The position numbers were made by a program, and so were the translations under genes. Below are positions 22,868 through 31,899 of a stretch of DNA of 64,000 nt, in pieces. Position 1 is the first letter of the stretch. The number at the start of each line of letters is the position of its first letter. Location: the NCBI RefSeq assembly GCF_025642135.1, contig NZ_CP106793.1, forward strand, positions 8,338,001 through 8,402,000. The letters run 5' to 3'. Under the pieces are notes generated by a model. That model searched no databases, had not been told where the DNA came from, and was given only the letters and a program-made list of their open reading frames with translations. The stretch comes from Streptomyces cynarae (GTDB lineage: Bacteria > Actinomycetota > Actinomycetes > Streptomycetales > Streptomycetaceae).

Positions 22868-23847
22868 GCTTCCTGCCTCCTCTGGACGCGGATGTACAGC
22901 AGCCCGAAGACCAGGGCGATGAGGATGAGGATGTTGCCGACGGCGGCCCCGGGGCCGAACTTCGGCAGCAGCGTGCCGAAGCCGAGTTGGTAGGACCAGG
23001 TCGCCAGGGTGGACGAGGCGTCGCCGGGACCACCCTTGGTCATGATCCAGATCAGGTCGAACACCTTCAGGGTGTAGACGAGACCCAGCAGCAGCGTGAT
23101 CGCCGACACCGGACGCAGCAGGGGGAAGGTGACGCGCCGGAACTGCTGCCAGGCGCTCGCCCCGTCCAGGGCCGCGGCCTCGTACAGCTCGGCCGGGATG
23201 TTCTGCAGACCGCTGTAGAGGATGACCAGGTTGAACGGGATGCCGATCCAGATGTTGGCGATGACGACCGACGTCAGCGCCCAGTCGGGGGAGTTGAGCC
23301 AGTCGACCGGTGACACGCCGACCAGGTGCAGGGCGTAGTTGATGACGCCGGACTCGCTGTTGAACATCCACGACCAGGTCGACGCCGACACGATCAGCGG
23401 CAGCAGCCACGGGATCAGGAACAGGGCCCTGAGCGTGCCCGCCAGCCGGAAGTGCCGGTTGAAGAAGACCGCGAGGGCGAGTCCGGCGACGTACTGGAAG
23501 GCGATCGACACGAAGGTGAAGATCATGGTGTGGCGCATGGCCGGGCCGAACGTCGGATCACCGAGGACGGTTCTGAAGTTGTCCAGCCCGGAGAAGGGCG
23601 CGTCGCCCGCCACGAACGACCGGACCGTGTAGTCGCGCAGGCTCAGGTCCAGGTTGCGGTAGAGCGGGTAGAGGTAGAAAGCCGCGAGGTAGACGACCAG
23701 CGGAGCGAGGAAGGCCAGCGCGGTGAGCCTGCTCCTGCGGCGCTGACGGCGCCGCAGTGCCGACGAGTCCTTCCCGTGGGTGGCGCCGGTCGCCCCGGAC
23801 CTGGCCGGGGACCGCTGGGAGCGGCGGTCGACGCGGGCGATGGTCAT
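22864..23847 (-). CDS. ABC sugar transporter permease, MalF type
   Basis: 327 residues. A ~40-residue basic cytoplasmic N-terminus (RRQRRRSRLTALAFLAPLVV) precedes six predicted helices. The EAA motif is LYEAAALDGASAWQQFRRVTFPLL. Carbohydrate importer class CUT1. It starts 48 bp after the binding-protein gene and overlaps the MalG-type gene by 4 bp. The ATG at 23847 follows AGGAGTT. Confidence 0.92.
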   Translation of the reverse strand: MTIARVDRRSQRSPARSGATGATHGKDSSALRRRQRRRSRLTALAFLAPLVVYLAAFYLYPLYRNLDLSLRDYTVRSFVAGDAPFSGLDNFRTVLGDPTFGPAMRHTMIFTFVSIAFQYVAGLALAVFFNRHFRLAGTLRALFLIPWLLPLIVSASTWSWMFNSESGVINYALHLVGVSPVDWLNSPDWALTSVVIANIWIGIPFNLVILYSGLQNIPAELYEAAALDGASAWQQFRRVTFPLLRPVSAITLLLGLVYTLKVFDLIWIMTKGGPGDASSTLATWSYQLGFGTLLPKFGPGAAVGNILILIALVFGLLYIRVQRRQEA

Positions 23848-23895
23848 GCGAACTCCTGGATGCGGGTGGCGGGTCCGGGGCGGCGGTGCCGGGTG

Positions 23896-25149
23896 TCAGC
23901 TCTTGCCCTTGGCGGCGGCCGTCTGCGCGGTGTCGAGGGCGTCCTTGGGGCTCTTGCTGCCGGACAGGGCGGACTGCACGGCGGTCCACATCGGCTGGGA
24001 GATCGTCGGGTACTTGGTGCCCAGACCGCCGCTCGTGCGGCCGCGCGCCGCGGCCACCGCGTCCACCCACGGCTTCAGCTGGGGGTTCGCCTTCACCTGC
24101 TGGGCCTGGACCTCCTGGGTGGGGGCGACGTACATCAGGGTGTTGTCGGTCGACAGCAGATTGGCGGAGCTGGTCAGACACGTGACGATCTTCTTGCTGA
24201 CGTCGTAGCGGGAGCTGTCCTTCTGAACCGGGACGGTGACGAACTCGCCGCCGGTCGGAACGGGTGCCGAACCGCCGTTCTGCCCCGGGATGCTGATGAC
24301 CCCGTACGGGAAACCGGCCTTCGCCGCGTTGCCGAGCTGCCAGGTGCCGTTCTCACCGAACGCGTAGTCGCCCGTGGCGAACTCCTGCCAGCTGGTGGTC
24401 TGGGTGTTCTGCAGGACGTCCTTGGGCGCGTAGCCCTCGTCGACCCACTGCTTCCACAGCGACAGGGCGGCGACACCCTTGGGCGAGTTCAGCTTGGTGA
24501 GGTCGCCGCCGGCGCCCCAGAACCACGGCAGGAACTGGAAGCTGCCCTCCTCCGTGTTGATCGCGGAGAAGGTGATGCCCTTCTTGCCGGCCGCCTTCAC
24601 CTTCTCCAGGGCCGCCGTAAGGGACGCCCAGTCCTTGATGGAGGCGGGGTCGACGTGCGCGGCGGACAGGACCTTCTTGTTGTAGTAGAGAGCGAGCGTG
24701 TTGGCGCCGATCGGAACCCCATAGGGGGAGCCGTCGATGGTGCCCGCGCCGATGACGTTCTTCTGGATCGCGGACGTGTCCAGGCCGAGGTCACTGGTCT
24801 TGTTGAGGATCCCCGCCTCCACCAGCGTGGAGACGACCGGGTTGTCCACGAGCATCACGTCCGGGGCGTTGCCCTGCTGCGCGGCCAGCAGCGCCTTGTT
24901 GCCGAGGTCCGTGGTGTCCATGCCGGTGCGCTTGACCTTGACCCCGGCGTCGGTACCGCACTTGGTGACGAGCTTGCCCCACGCCGAGGAGGCGTCGAAC
25001 TGCGGGTACGGGTCCCAGAAGGTGTAGGTCGCGCCCGATTTGCCGGACGAGGACGAGGAGGAGCCCGAACCACCGCCGCAGGCGGTGGCGGAGGCGAGGG
25101 TACCGATCACGGCGACGGCGGCGAGCAGGGTGCGGCGGGTGTGTCTCAC
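23896..25149 (-). CDS. ABC sugar transporter substrate-binding lipoprotein (family 1)
   Basis: 417 residues with a lipoprotein signal (LLAAVAVIGTLASATACGGG; Cys near residue 24, lipobox ATAC) and a Ser/Gly tether. The mature domain has family 1 features: YTFWDPYPQF, NAPDVMLVDNPVVSTLVEAGIL, SPYGVPIGANTLALYYNKKVL, WQEFATGDYAFGENGTWQL. It lies between GH127 upstream (57 bp) and the two permeases (48 bp), so it probably binds a short beta-arabino-oligosaccharide. That ligand is inferred from the enzymes, not the sequence. Confidence 0.92.
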   Translation of the reverse strand: MRHTRRTLLAAVAVIGTLASATACGGGSGSSSSSSGKSGATYTFWDPYPQFDASSAWGKLVTKCGTDAGVKVKRTGMDTTDLGNKALLAAQQGNAPDVMLVDNPVVSTLVEAGILNKTSDLGLDTSAIQKNVIGAGTIDGSPYGVPIGANTLALYYNKKVLSAAHVDPASIKDWASLTAALEKVKAAGKKGITFSAINTEEGSFQFLPWFWGAGGDLTKLNSPKGVAALSLWKQWVDEGYAPKDVLQNTQTTSWQEFATGDYAFGENGTWQLGNAAKAGFPYGVISIPGQNGGSAPVPTGGEFVTVPVQKDSSRYDVSKKIVTCLTSSANLLSTDNTLMYVAPTQEVQAQQVKANPQLKPWVDAVAAARGRTSGGLGTKYPTISQPMWTAVQSALSGSKSPKDALDTAQTAAAKGKS

Positions 25150-25206
25150 GGGTGACCTCGATGTCTTGGGGTGTGGCGGGGCTCGGGGAGGGGAGGAGGC
25201 GCGTGC

Positions 25207-27156
25207 TCAGGAGGTCGGCAGCCAGACGCGCATGCTGCCGTCCTGGCGGTTGGCCCAGGCGTAGTAGGGGATCGCGGTCAGCTCGAGGGGCTCACCGGCC
25301 GAGGGGGTCCCGGCGCCCTCCGCGGCCCGGTACGGCCACCAGCCGGCGTCGGGGATGTGCCGGCGGTGCCCGGCGGCCACGACGGTGGTGACTCCGCCGA
25401 GCAGGTCCGGGCGGTGCTTCACGGCGAGCGGGCGGGTGGTGTCGAGGACGATGTCGTCCAGGCCGCCGCCGGGGTGGTCGACCTGCTCCAGGCAGTACAC
25501 GAGCGGCCCGCGTTCGATCGCCACACAGCCGCGTAGGGCGTCCACGCGCGGGTCGGCCGCGGTGAGGCGGGGGTCGAGGGCGAGTTCGAGGACCACCTGG
25601 TCGCCGGATGCCCAGGTGCGCTCCAGCCGCAGCCAGCCGTCGCTCACGGGCGCGTCGGTCTGGTCGTACGCCGTGTCCCCGACCCTGACCCGGTACTCGC
25701 GGCACCACTGGGGGATGCGCAGGGACAGCGTCCAGGGCCGCTCCTCGGGGGCCTCCTCGACGGTGAGGGCGATCGCACCGTGCCAGGGGTAGTCCGTCAC
25801 GGCGCTCACGGCGACCGGGGTGCCGTCGACGTCGCCCGCGTAGCGTCCGGTGACGTACTGGTGGATCTGCAGGCCGTCCGCGTCCGTCGAGGCGAGGTAG
25901 TGCTCCAGGGAGGCCAGCAGCCGCATGACGTTCGGCGGGCAGCAGGCGCAGCGGAACCAGCGGGTGCGGCGGGCCGACTGGTCGCCGCCGGTGTCGGTGT
26001 GGCCGTCGCGCACCTGGAGCGGGTTGACGTACAGCCAGCGCTCGCCGTCCAGGGAGACACCGGCGAGGAAACCGTTGTACAGGGTGCGCTCGATCAGGTC
26101 GGAGTAGCGGGCCTCGCCGGTGAGCAGGGCCATGCGCCAGCTCCACTGGACGGAGGCGATGGCGGCGCAGGTCTCGCAGTAGGCGCGCTCGTTGGGCAGC
26201 TCGTACGGGTCGCCGAAGTCCTCCTTGTCGTGGTGGGCGCCGAGACCGCCGGTCACATGGGTCTTGGTGGCGGTCATCGCCTGCCACAACCGCTCGGCGG
26301 CGGCGCGCAGTTCGGCCTCCCCGGTCTCGGTCGCCAGGTCGGCCGCGGCGGCGAGCAGGTAGAGCTGGCGTACCGCGTGCCCCTCGACGTTCGTGGCGTC
26401 GCGCAGCGGGACGCGGTCCTGGCAGTACGCCTCGTTGCCGAGGAGGCCGTGGCCGTGGCGGTCGACGAAGTAGCCGGCGAGGTCCAGGTAGCGGCGTTCA
26501 CCGGTCTCCCGGTAGAGCTCCACCAGGGCGGTCTCCACCTCGGGGTGGCCGTCGATGCCGTCGATGGGCTTGCCGCTGCCGGGCGGACCGAAGACCGAGT
26601 CGATGTGGTCGGCGAAACGACGGCCCACATCGAGCAGTTCGGTCCCTCCGGTCGCCCGGTGGTGGGCCACCGCGGCCTGGATCAGATGGCCGGCGCAGTA
26701 CAGCTCGTGGCCCCAGCGCAGGTCCTCGTAGCGCTTGCCGCCCTCGCGGAGCTGGAACCAGGTGTTGAGGTAGCCGTCGGGCTGCTGGGCATCGGCGACC
26801 AGCGCGGCGATCCGGCCCACCGCGTCGGCGAGTTCACCGTCGTCCTCGGGCGTCGTCCGCTGGGCGAGCTGCCAGGAGGCGGCCTCCAGCCACTTGTAGA
26901 CGTCGGAGTCCTGGAACGGGTACGTGCCCTGGAACTCGCCCTCGGCGGTGCCCGCCACCACCCGCAGGTTGTGCAGGTTTCCCGCCGACTCCAGCAGGTG
27001 GGGGCCCTGCGGGATGGAGGTGCGTGCGTTGACCTCGCGCCGGGCCTGCCAGAAGCCCTCGCGGATGCCGACGGCGGCGGGCCGCAGCGCGGTGTGGGCC
27101 CCCGGACCTGGGCGGACCGGGCCCGGGGAGGGCGGGGTTGTGCGTGTGCGGGGCAT
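25207..27156 (-). CDS. GH127 beta-L-arabinofuranosidase (DUF1680 family)
   Basis: 649 residues with no signal peptide, hence cytoplasmic. Residues ~25-430 are an alpha/alpha barrel with WGHELYCAGHLIQA, DGHPEVETALVELY and ATNVEGHAVRQLYL. The zinc/catalytic residues of characterised GH127 enzymes can be placed: Glu328 and Cys330 in NERAYCETC, and Cys405/Cys406 in FRCACCPPNV, Cys405 being the presumed nucleophile. Beta-rich domains follow (LRIPQWCREYRVRV, CVAIERGPLVYCLEQ). Characterised members release L-arabinose from beta-1,2-arabinobiose and related plant glycoprotein glycans. It is the first gene of an operon with an importer and a secreted glycosidase. The LacI gene is divergent. Confidence 0.9.
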   Translation of the reverse strand: MPRTRTTPPSPGPVRPGPGAHTALRPAAVGIREGFWQARREVNARTSIPQGPHLLESAGNLHNLRVVAGTAEGEFQGTYPFQDSDVYKWLEAASWQLAQRTTPEDDGELADAVGRIAALVADAQQPDGYLNTWFQLREGGKRYEDLRWGHELYCAGHLIQAAVAHHRATGGTELLDVGRRFADHIDSVFGPPGSGKPIDGIDGHPEVETALVELYRETGERRYLDLAGYFVDRHGHGLLGNEAYCQDRVPLRDATNVEGHAVRQLYLLAAAADLATETGEAELRAAAERLWQAMTATKTHVTGGLGAHHDKEDFGDPYELPNERAYCETCAAIASVQWSWRMALLTGEARYSDLIERTLYNGFLAGVSLDGERWLYVNPLQVRDGHTDTGGDQSARRTRWFRCACCPPNVMRLLASLEHYLASTDADGLQIHQYVTGRYAGDVDGTPVAVSAVTDYPWHGAIALTVEEAPEERPWTLSLRIPQWCREYRVRVGDTAYDQTDAPVSDGWLRLERTWASGDQVVLELALDPRLTAADPRVDALRGCVAIERGPLVYCLEQVDHPGGGLDDIVLDTTRPLAVKHRPDLLGGVTTVVAAGHRRHIPDAGWWPYRAAEGAGTPSAGEPLELTAIPYYAWANRQDGSMRVWLPTS

Positions 27157-27248
27157 GGTTCTCCGGGGTGCGTCGCGGGACGGGAGCAGCCGACGCGGTC
27201 GCTTCGGCTGCGAGGAGACAAGGAGACGAAGAAGCGAAGCGGTGCCTG

Positions 27249-27266
27249 TTTGAGCAACCGTTTTTC
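27249..27266. promoter_or_regulatory. candidate LacI operator 1
   Basis: tttgagcaaccgtttttc contains the half-site TGAGCAA followed by CCGTTTTT around a central CG, a LacI-family operator form. It lies 93 bp upstream of the GH127 start in the divergent promoter region. A matching half-site in the opposite orientation occurs at 27319-27337. Confidence 0.5.
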
Positions 27267-27318
27267 TGCCGTGAAAGTAGTGGACGGAAGCAGGCGGAGG
27301 TCAAGAGGGATGACGCGA

Positions 27319-27337
27319 TATTTTTCCGTTTGCTCAC
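27319..27337. promoter_or_regulatory. candidate LacI operator 2
   Basis: On the minus strand this reads cgTGAGCAAACGGAAAAAT, sharing TGAGCAA, a central ACGG and the A/T run with site 1, in opposite orientation. It lies 71 bp upstream of the LacI start. Two sites 70 bp apart could support looping and joint control of both divergent units. Confidence 0.5.
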
Positions 27338-27407
27338 GGGCTGGCGCAGAGGCCCGCGCTGCTGTCAGGATGATGCGCACCGTTACCCCCGAGGAAAAGG
27401 TTTGCCC

Positions 27408-28427
27408 GTGACCTCTGCTGCAGGCATCCCCTCCGCCGGCCGGGCCAAGCTCGCCGATGTCGCCGCCATGGCGGGTGTCAGCGTCGGCACGGCGTCGAAG
27501 GCGCTGAACGGCGGCGGCAGGATGCGTCCGGAGACCAGGCAGCGCGTGCTGGACGCGGTGGAAGCGCTGGGGTTCCGGCCCAACCAGCACGCCCAAAGCC
27601 TGCACACCGGCCGCAGTTGGACGGTCGGACTGATGACGACGGACGGCATCGGCCGGTTCAGCACTCCGGTGCTGCTCGGCGCTGAGGACGCCCTCGGGGC
27701 CGGGAAGATCTCGGTGCTGCTGTGCGACACGCGCGGCGACGCCATCCGGGAGCAGCACCATCTGCGCAACCTGATGGACCGCCGGGTCGACGGCATCATC
27801 GTCACCGGCCGCCGCACGGACCCCCGCCCCCCGCTGACCGGCATCGAGTCGGTCCCCATCGTCTACGCGCTCTCGCCCTCGACCGACCCGGCCGACACCT
27901 CGGTGGTCTCCGACGACCAGGGCGGGGCACACCTCGCCGTCGACCATCTCCTGGCCACCGGGCGCACCCGGATCGCGCACGTCACCGGCCCGGAACACCA
28001 CGCGGCGGCCCGCGACCGGGCCCGCCACACCATCGAGCACCTGGAGCGCTCCTCGCTGCCACTCGCGACCGGGCGGGTCCACTTCGGCGAGTGGAGCGAG
28101 GCATGGGGCCGCCGCGCCGCCGACGCCGTACTGCGCACGGCACCGGACACCGACGCCTTCTTCTGCGGAAACGACCAGATCGCCCGGGGTGTCACCGACA
28201 CGCTGCGCGAACGCGGGGTGAGCGTGCCCGGTGACATCGCGGTCGTGGGCTACGACAACTGGGACACCATGGCCCTGGCCAGCCGCCCGCCCCTGACCAC
28301 CATCGACATGAACCTCGCCGAGATCGGCAGGATCGCCGCCCTGCGTCTGCTGGAGGCCATCGATGCGGAACCGGCACCGGGCCTGCACACCGTGCCGTGC
28401 CGCCTGGTGGTGCGCGAGTCCAGCTGA
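27408..28427 (+). CDS. LacI-family repressor of the arabinoside operon
   Basis: 339 residues from GTG 27408, behind GAGGAAAAGG. The N-terminal LacI HTH is AKLADVAAMAGVSVGTASKALNGG, with the hinge RMRPETRQRVLDAVEALGFRPN. A periplasmic-binding-protein-like ligand domain follows (VGLMTTDGIGRFSTPVLLG, RRVDGIIVTGR, VAVVGYDNWDTMALASRPPLTTIDMN). It is divergent from the GH127-transporter operon and very probably represses that operon and itself through the sites at 27249-27266 and 27319-27337. The inducer is likely an imported arabinose-containing sugar. Confidence 0.9.
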   Translation: MTSAAGIPSAGRAKLADVAAMAGVSVGTASKALNGGGRMRPETRQRVLDAVEALGFRPNQHAQSLHTGRSWTVGLMTTDGIGRFSTPVLLGAEDALGAGKISVLLCDTRGDAIREQHHLRNLMDRRVDGIIVTGRRTDPRPPLTGIESVPIVYALSPSTDPADTSVVSDDQGGAHLAVDHLLATGRTRIAHVTGPEHHAAARDRARHTIEHLERSSLPLATGRVHFGEWSEAWGRRAADAVLRTAPDTDAFFCGNDQIARGVTDTLRERGVSVPGDIAVVGYDNWDTMALASRPPLTTIDMNLAEIGRIAALRLLEAIDAEPAPGLHTVPCRLVVRESS

Positions 28428-28585
28428 GAGCCACTGGCTGCCCAGCAGTGACCGCTGACCTGCGCAGACGAGCCATGTAGGCCTGTCCCCAGGGCGCCTG
28501 TGCGGCACTGAACCAAACTCGCTCCTTTTGCGATACTTGGGCCAATTGAGCAGATTGGGCCGTGTATCCATAAGGTGATGATTCG

Positions 28586-31072
28586 GTGACAGGCGGAGAG
28601 CAGGACGAGGGACTGCCGTTCCACGAGCCCGGCGTGGCCGGTGCCCGCGCCGTGGCCCAGGGAGCGGCCCTGATGACGGCCGCGTTCGGCGTGGTGGGCC
28701 TGTCCGGCTGGGTCCTCGGCATCGGCGTGCTGAAGAGCGTGCTGCCCGGCGTCGCAGCGTCCATGAAGCCGAACACCGCCGTGGCCCTGCTGGCGCTGGG
28801 CCTCTCCGTGTTCGTGGTGGCTCGCCGACCCCTCACTCCGCGGAAGGCCGACGCGGCCCGTGCGGCCGCGGTCCTGGCCGCCGTGATCGGCGGGCTCACC
28901 CTTCTCGAGTACCTGACCAAGGCGAACACAGGCGTCGATCAGCTCCTCTTCAGGGATGACACCGCGCGGGTGGCGACCGGGGCGCCCGGACGCATGGCAC
29001 CGAACACGGCCGTGGCACTGACGCTCGGGAGCGTGGCGGCACTGTGCGCGAGCACCTTCCGACTGCCCGCCTGGACGAGTCAGATCCCGGCACTGGCCGT
29101 TCTCACCCTGGGCATGCTGCGGCTCTACGGCTTCGCCTACGCCGTGCCTCAGCTGGAGCGGTTCGGCGGTTACACCGGCATGGCCCTGCACACCGCGCTG
29201 GCCCTCGTGCTGCTCGGCATCGCCGTCTTCCTGGCCCGGCCGGACGAAGGCCCTGCGGGACTGCTGATGAACGCGGGCACCACGGGCGCGCTGGGCCGCC
29301 GCCTGCTCGCCACCATCCTGATCGCGCCGCCGCTGCTGGGCTGGGGCGTCCTGACCGGTGAGGACGCAGGTCTGTACGGGAGGCGTCTGGGCACAGCACT
29401 GCTGGTGTGCGGCCACGTGATCGTGTTCGCCGTGGTCATCTTCGGCGCCCTGGCCGTGGGGCGGCGTATCGAGGTGGCGCACGCGCGTGCCGAATATCAG
29501 GTGCGGCAGAACGAACTGCTCCAGGCGTTCATGGACCACACGCCCGCGGTGATGTTCATCAAGGACCTGGACGGGCGCTTGCTGGCGCTCAACACGAGGT
29601 TCGAGGAGAGCACGGGACTGTCCCGCGAACGGATACTGGGCCGGCGGGACCAGGAGGTCCTGCCGCCGGACATAGCCCGTCACCTGCGGGCTGCCGACCT
29701 CGACATGCTGGCACGGGGCACCCCGGTCCAGCGCCAGGAGCATTTCGACCTGCCGGCAGGTCCACGGGACTTCCTCGCCACTGTGTTCCCGCTCAACGAT
29801 CCGCACGGCGCGCCCTACGCCATGGCGGGCGTGCTCACCGACATCACCGAACGAGTCGCGGCCCAGCGCGAGGTGGAGCGGGCCAACCGGCGCTTCCTCG
29901 CGCTGCTGGAATCCGCACCCGACGCCACCCTGATCACGGACGGCGACGGCGTCATCGTCATGGCCAACGCCCAGGTCGAGCCACTGTTCGGCCGTGCGCC
30001 GGCCGGCGTCGTCGGCACCGAGGTCGAGGACCTCGTGCCCGGCCCGCAGCGTCCACTGCACAGAGCGCTCCTGCACCGGTATCTGCAGCTGCCCGACCCG
30101 AAGCCGATGGTGGTGGACCGGGGCCTGTACGGGCTGCACAGCGACGGCAGTGAGTTCCCCGTGGAAGTGAGCATCAGCACCTTCCAGGCCGAACAGGAGA
30201 CCCTGGTCTTCCTCACCGTTCGGAACATCACCGAACGAAGGCAGGCCGAGGCCGAACGCACCGAGCGCTACGAGCAGCAACGACGCATCGCCTACACGCT
30301 GCAGCACAGCCTCATGGGCGAGCCGCCCCGCCTGCCGCATCTGCCCAGCGCGCACCGGTATCTGGCGTCCGTCCAGGACCCCGGGGTCGGCGGCGACTGG
30401 TTCGACGTCATTCCCCTGGACCAGAACCGGACCGGCGTCGTCATCGGCGACGTGATGGGCCGGGGCCTGGACGCGGCGGCCGTCATGGGCCAGTTGCGCG
30501 CCGCCGCCCATGCCTTGGCCCGCACGGGTATACCGCCCTGGCGGCTCATGACCGGGCTGGACGCGTTCGTCAACGACCTTGCGGACCAGCTCGTCACGTG
30601 CTGCTACCTCGTGATCGACCAGCGCGCCCGGGAAGTCAGCCTTTGTTCGGCCGGGCACCTGCCGGTCGTCGCAGTGGACCCGGAAGGCTTCCCCCGCCGA
30701 CTGCAGGCACCGGTCAGCGTGCCGCTGGGCGTCAACGATTTGTGTGGCAGCGGGCTGTCGTTCCAGGAGACGACCCATCGGCTGTCGCCGGGCAGCACAC
30801 TCGCCCTTTACACCGACGGACTGGTCGAGAGGCCAGGCACCGACATCGACGCCCAGATCGACGTCCTCGCCCACACCCTCGGCACAGCGCTGAGGGACGC
30901 TCCGGCCGACCCGGAAATCCTCGACGAGGCCGCGGCCCGGTTGATCGAGACCCTCATTCCGGACGCGGCCGCCCATGACGACGACGTGACGCTGCTCCTG
31001 ATCGGCGTGCCCGAGCCGGACGGGGCCACCGTGGGTCGGATCACAGGGGAAGGTCGGGACTGCCGCTCCTGA
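28586..31072 (+). CDS. membrane PAS-PAS-SpoIIE (PP2C-type) phosphatase
   Basis: 828 residues from GTG 28586 with AAGGTGATG upstream. Residues ~25-290 contain about seven or eight membrane helices of a sensory type (AALMTAAFGVVGLSGWVLGI, HVIVFAVVIFGALAVG). Two PAS domains follow, at ~310-425 (DHTPAVMFIKDLDGRLLALN) and ~430-550 (LESAPDATLITDGDGVIVMA). The C-terminal ~250 residues are a SpoIIE phosphatase with metal-binding Asp motifs VGGDWFDVIPL, IGDVMGRGLDAAAVMGQLR, YTDGLVERPG and HDDDVTLLLIG. Such proteins dephosphorylate anti-anti-sigma factors in response to membrane or redox cues. No sigma, anti-sigma or STAS partner is encoded nearby. Confidence 0.92.
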   Translation: MTGGEQDEGLPFHEPGVAGARAVAQGAALMTAAFGVVGLSGWVLGIGVLKSVLPGVAASMKPNTAVALLALGLSVFVVARRPLTPRKADAARAAAVLAAVIGGLTLLEYLTKANTGVDQLLFRDDTARVATGAPGRMAPNTAVALTLGSVAALCASTFRLPAWTSQIPALAVLTLGMLRLYGFAYAVPQLERFGGYTGMALHTALALVLLGIAVFLARPDEGPAGLLMNAGTTGALGRRLLATILIAPPLLGWGVLTGEDAGLYGRRLGTALLVCGHVIVFAVVIFGALAVGRRIEVAHARAEYQVRQNELLQAFMDHTPAVMFIKDLDGRLLALNTRFEESTGLSRERILGRRDQEVLPPDIARHLRAADLDMLARGTPVQRQEHFDLPAGPRDFLATVFPLNDPHGAPYAMAGVLTDITERVAAQREVERANRRFLALLESAPDATLITDGDGVIVMANAQVEPLFGRAPAGVVGTEVEDLVPGPQRPLHRALLHRYLQLPDPKPMVVDRGLYGLHSDGSEFPVEVSISTFQAEQETLVFLTVRNITERRQAEAERTERYEQQRRIAYTLQHSLMGEPPRLPHLPSAHRYLASVQDPGVGGDWFDVIPLDQNRTGVVIGDVMGRGLDAAAVMGQLRAAAHALARTGIPPWRLMTGLDAFVNDLADQLVTCCYLVIDQRAREVSLCSAGHLPVVAVDPEGFPRRLQAPVSVPLGVNDLCGSGLSFQETTHRLSPGSTLALYTDGLVERPGTDIDAQIDVLAHTLGTALRDAPADPEILDEAAARLIETLIPDAAAHDDDVTLLLIGVPEPDGATVGRITGEGRDCRS

Positions 31073-31269
31073 AAGGGCGTCGGCCGCCTCCGAACCGCTG
31101 CTGCGACGACCTCGGTCGCCATCCGGATCGCGAAGCGCAGGTGCCGGGCCGGCGTGGCAGGGAGCGAGGACCCGCCGAGGGAGATGCGCAGAGGGCAATG
31201 CGCTCATCTGCTGCTCTCGGCCTCCCGTGGACCTGGTCCTGGACCTGTGACCGGCAAGGGCCCGGTTCC
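31073..31269. other. intergenic region between convergent genes, nothing recognised
   Basis: This 197-bp region separates the convergent phosphatase and NTF2-like genes. Short G/C inverted segments are present (for example gggcccgg near 31259), but none is long enough to call a terminator. Confidence 0.3.
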
Positions 31270-31668
31270 TCAGCCGGCGTAGGCCTCGGACACCTTGAGG
31301 GTGTCCTCGTAGAGGTACATCTTGACGATCTTGTCGCCTGCCACCTGGAGGTGCATGGCGATGGGCATCTCATAGGTTCGGCCCGTGTTCCTGGCGACAC
31401 GAGTGAAGCGTCCCAGCATGACCGCGTGATCGCCGTCGACCAAGAGGGCCTGCACTTCGTCGACGTTCTTCTCCGGGACGATGTTCGCCATGAGGGTCCG
31501 GAGGTAGTCGGCCACCTCACCGGCCTTGGCGCGATGCCCCGTCCACGGCAGCGACGGCGAGCCGGGAACATACCAATCGATGTCATCCGCGAACGCCTCG
31601 GCGACCGCATCCGGGTCCCCGGCGGCCAGCAGCTCGAAGAACTTCTCCACAACCTCACGCGTTGCCAT
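31270..31668 (-). CDS. NTF2-like / SnoaL-like fold protein
   Basis: 132 residues from the ATG at 31668. The sequence fits a single cone-shaped alpha+beta barrel of the SnoaL/NTF2 superfamily: VVEKFFELLAAGDPDAVAEAFADDIDW, LVDGDHAVMLGRF and MPIAMHLQVAGDKIVKMYLYEDT. Members are small-molecule isomerases, hydrolases (limonene-epoxide hydrolase type) or binding proteins. No catalytic motif can be singled out. A promoter-like sequence with an embedded dyad lies ~150 bp upstream, and a TetR gene precedes it on the same strand. Regulation by that TetR is likely, but function is unknown. Confidence 0.75.
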   Translation of the reverse strand: MATREVVEKFFELLAAGDPDAVAEAFADDIDWYVPGSPSLPWTGHRAKAGEVADYLRTLMANIVPEKNVDEVQALLVDGDHAVMLGRFTRVARNTGRTYEMPIAMHLQVAGDKIVKMYLYEDTLKVSEAYAG

Positions 31669-31817
31669 GATCAAGAACCTTCCGAAAAACGGGAGGCCTG
31701 GGAGTGTCGTTCCAAGGCCAGAGACGGGTGTACGCCCCCCGGATCTGCACGCCTCTCGTGGCATGCGGGACAAAAGCGGCTATTGATACTTCCGGGGCGA
31801 ATTCTTGCGCCGGGTCG

Positions 31818-31846
31818 AGTAGAACAGATATGGACCGGTCAGTCAA
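31818..31846 (-). promoter_or_regulatory. promoter-like site with embedded GACCGGTC dyad
   Basis: On the minus strand TTGACT (31846-31841) and TCTACT (31823-31818) are 17 bp apart, close to a vegetative consensus. The palindrome GACCGGTC (31833-31840) lies in the spacer, where a repressor would block polymerase. It reads towards the NTF2-like gene and would give a ~140-nt leader. A related GGACC...GGTC sequence lies in front of the TetR gene. Confidence 0.55.
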
Positions 31847-31861
31847 AAACTAGCGCACACC

Positions 31862-31890
31862 GTCGGGGCCGCCCCGGGGTCGGCCCCGAC
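31862..31890 (-). terminator. terminator of the TetR gene
   Basis: GTCGGGGCCG (31862-31871) pairs perfectly with CGGCCCCGAC (31881-31890) around a 9-nt loop, starting 10 bp after the TetR stop on the minus strand. Confidence 0.7.
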
Positions 31891-31899
31891 TCGTGCATG

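Noticed and set aside
28250..31207. 985-residue open frame antisense to the membrane SpoIIE gene
   Set aside because: It is a shadow of a clear gene: low-complexity composition, no domain, created by high-GC codon usage.
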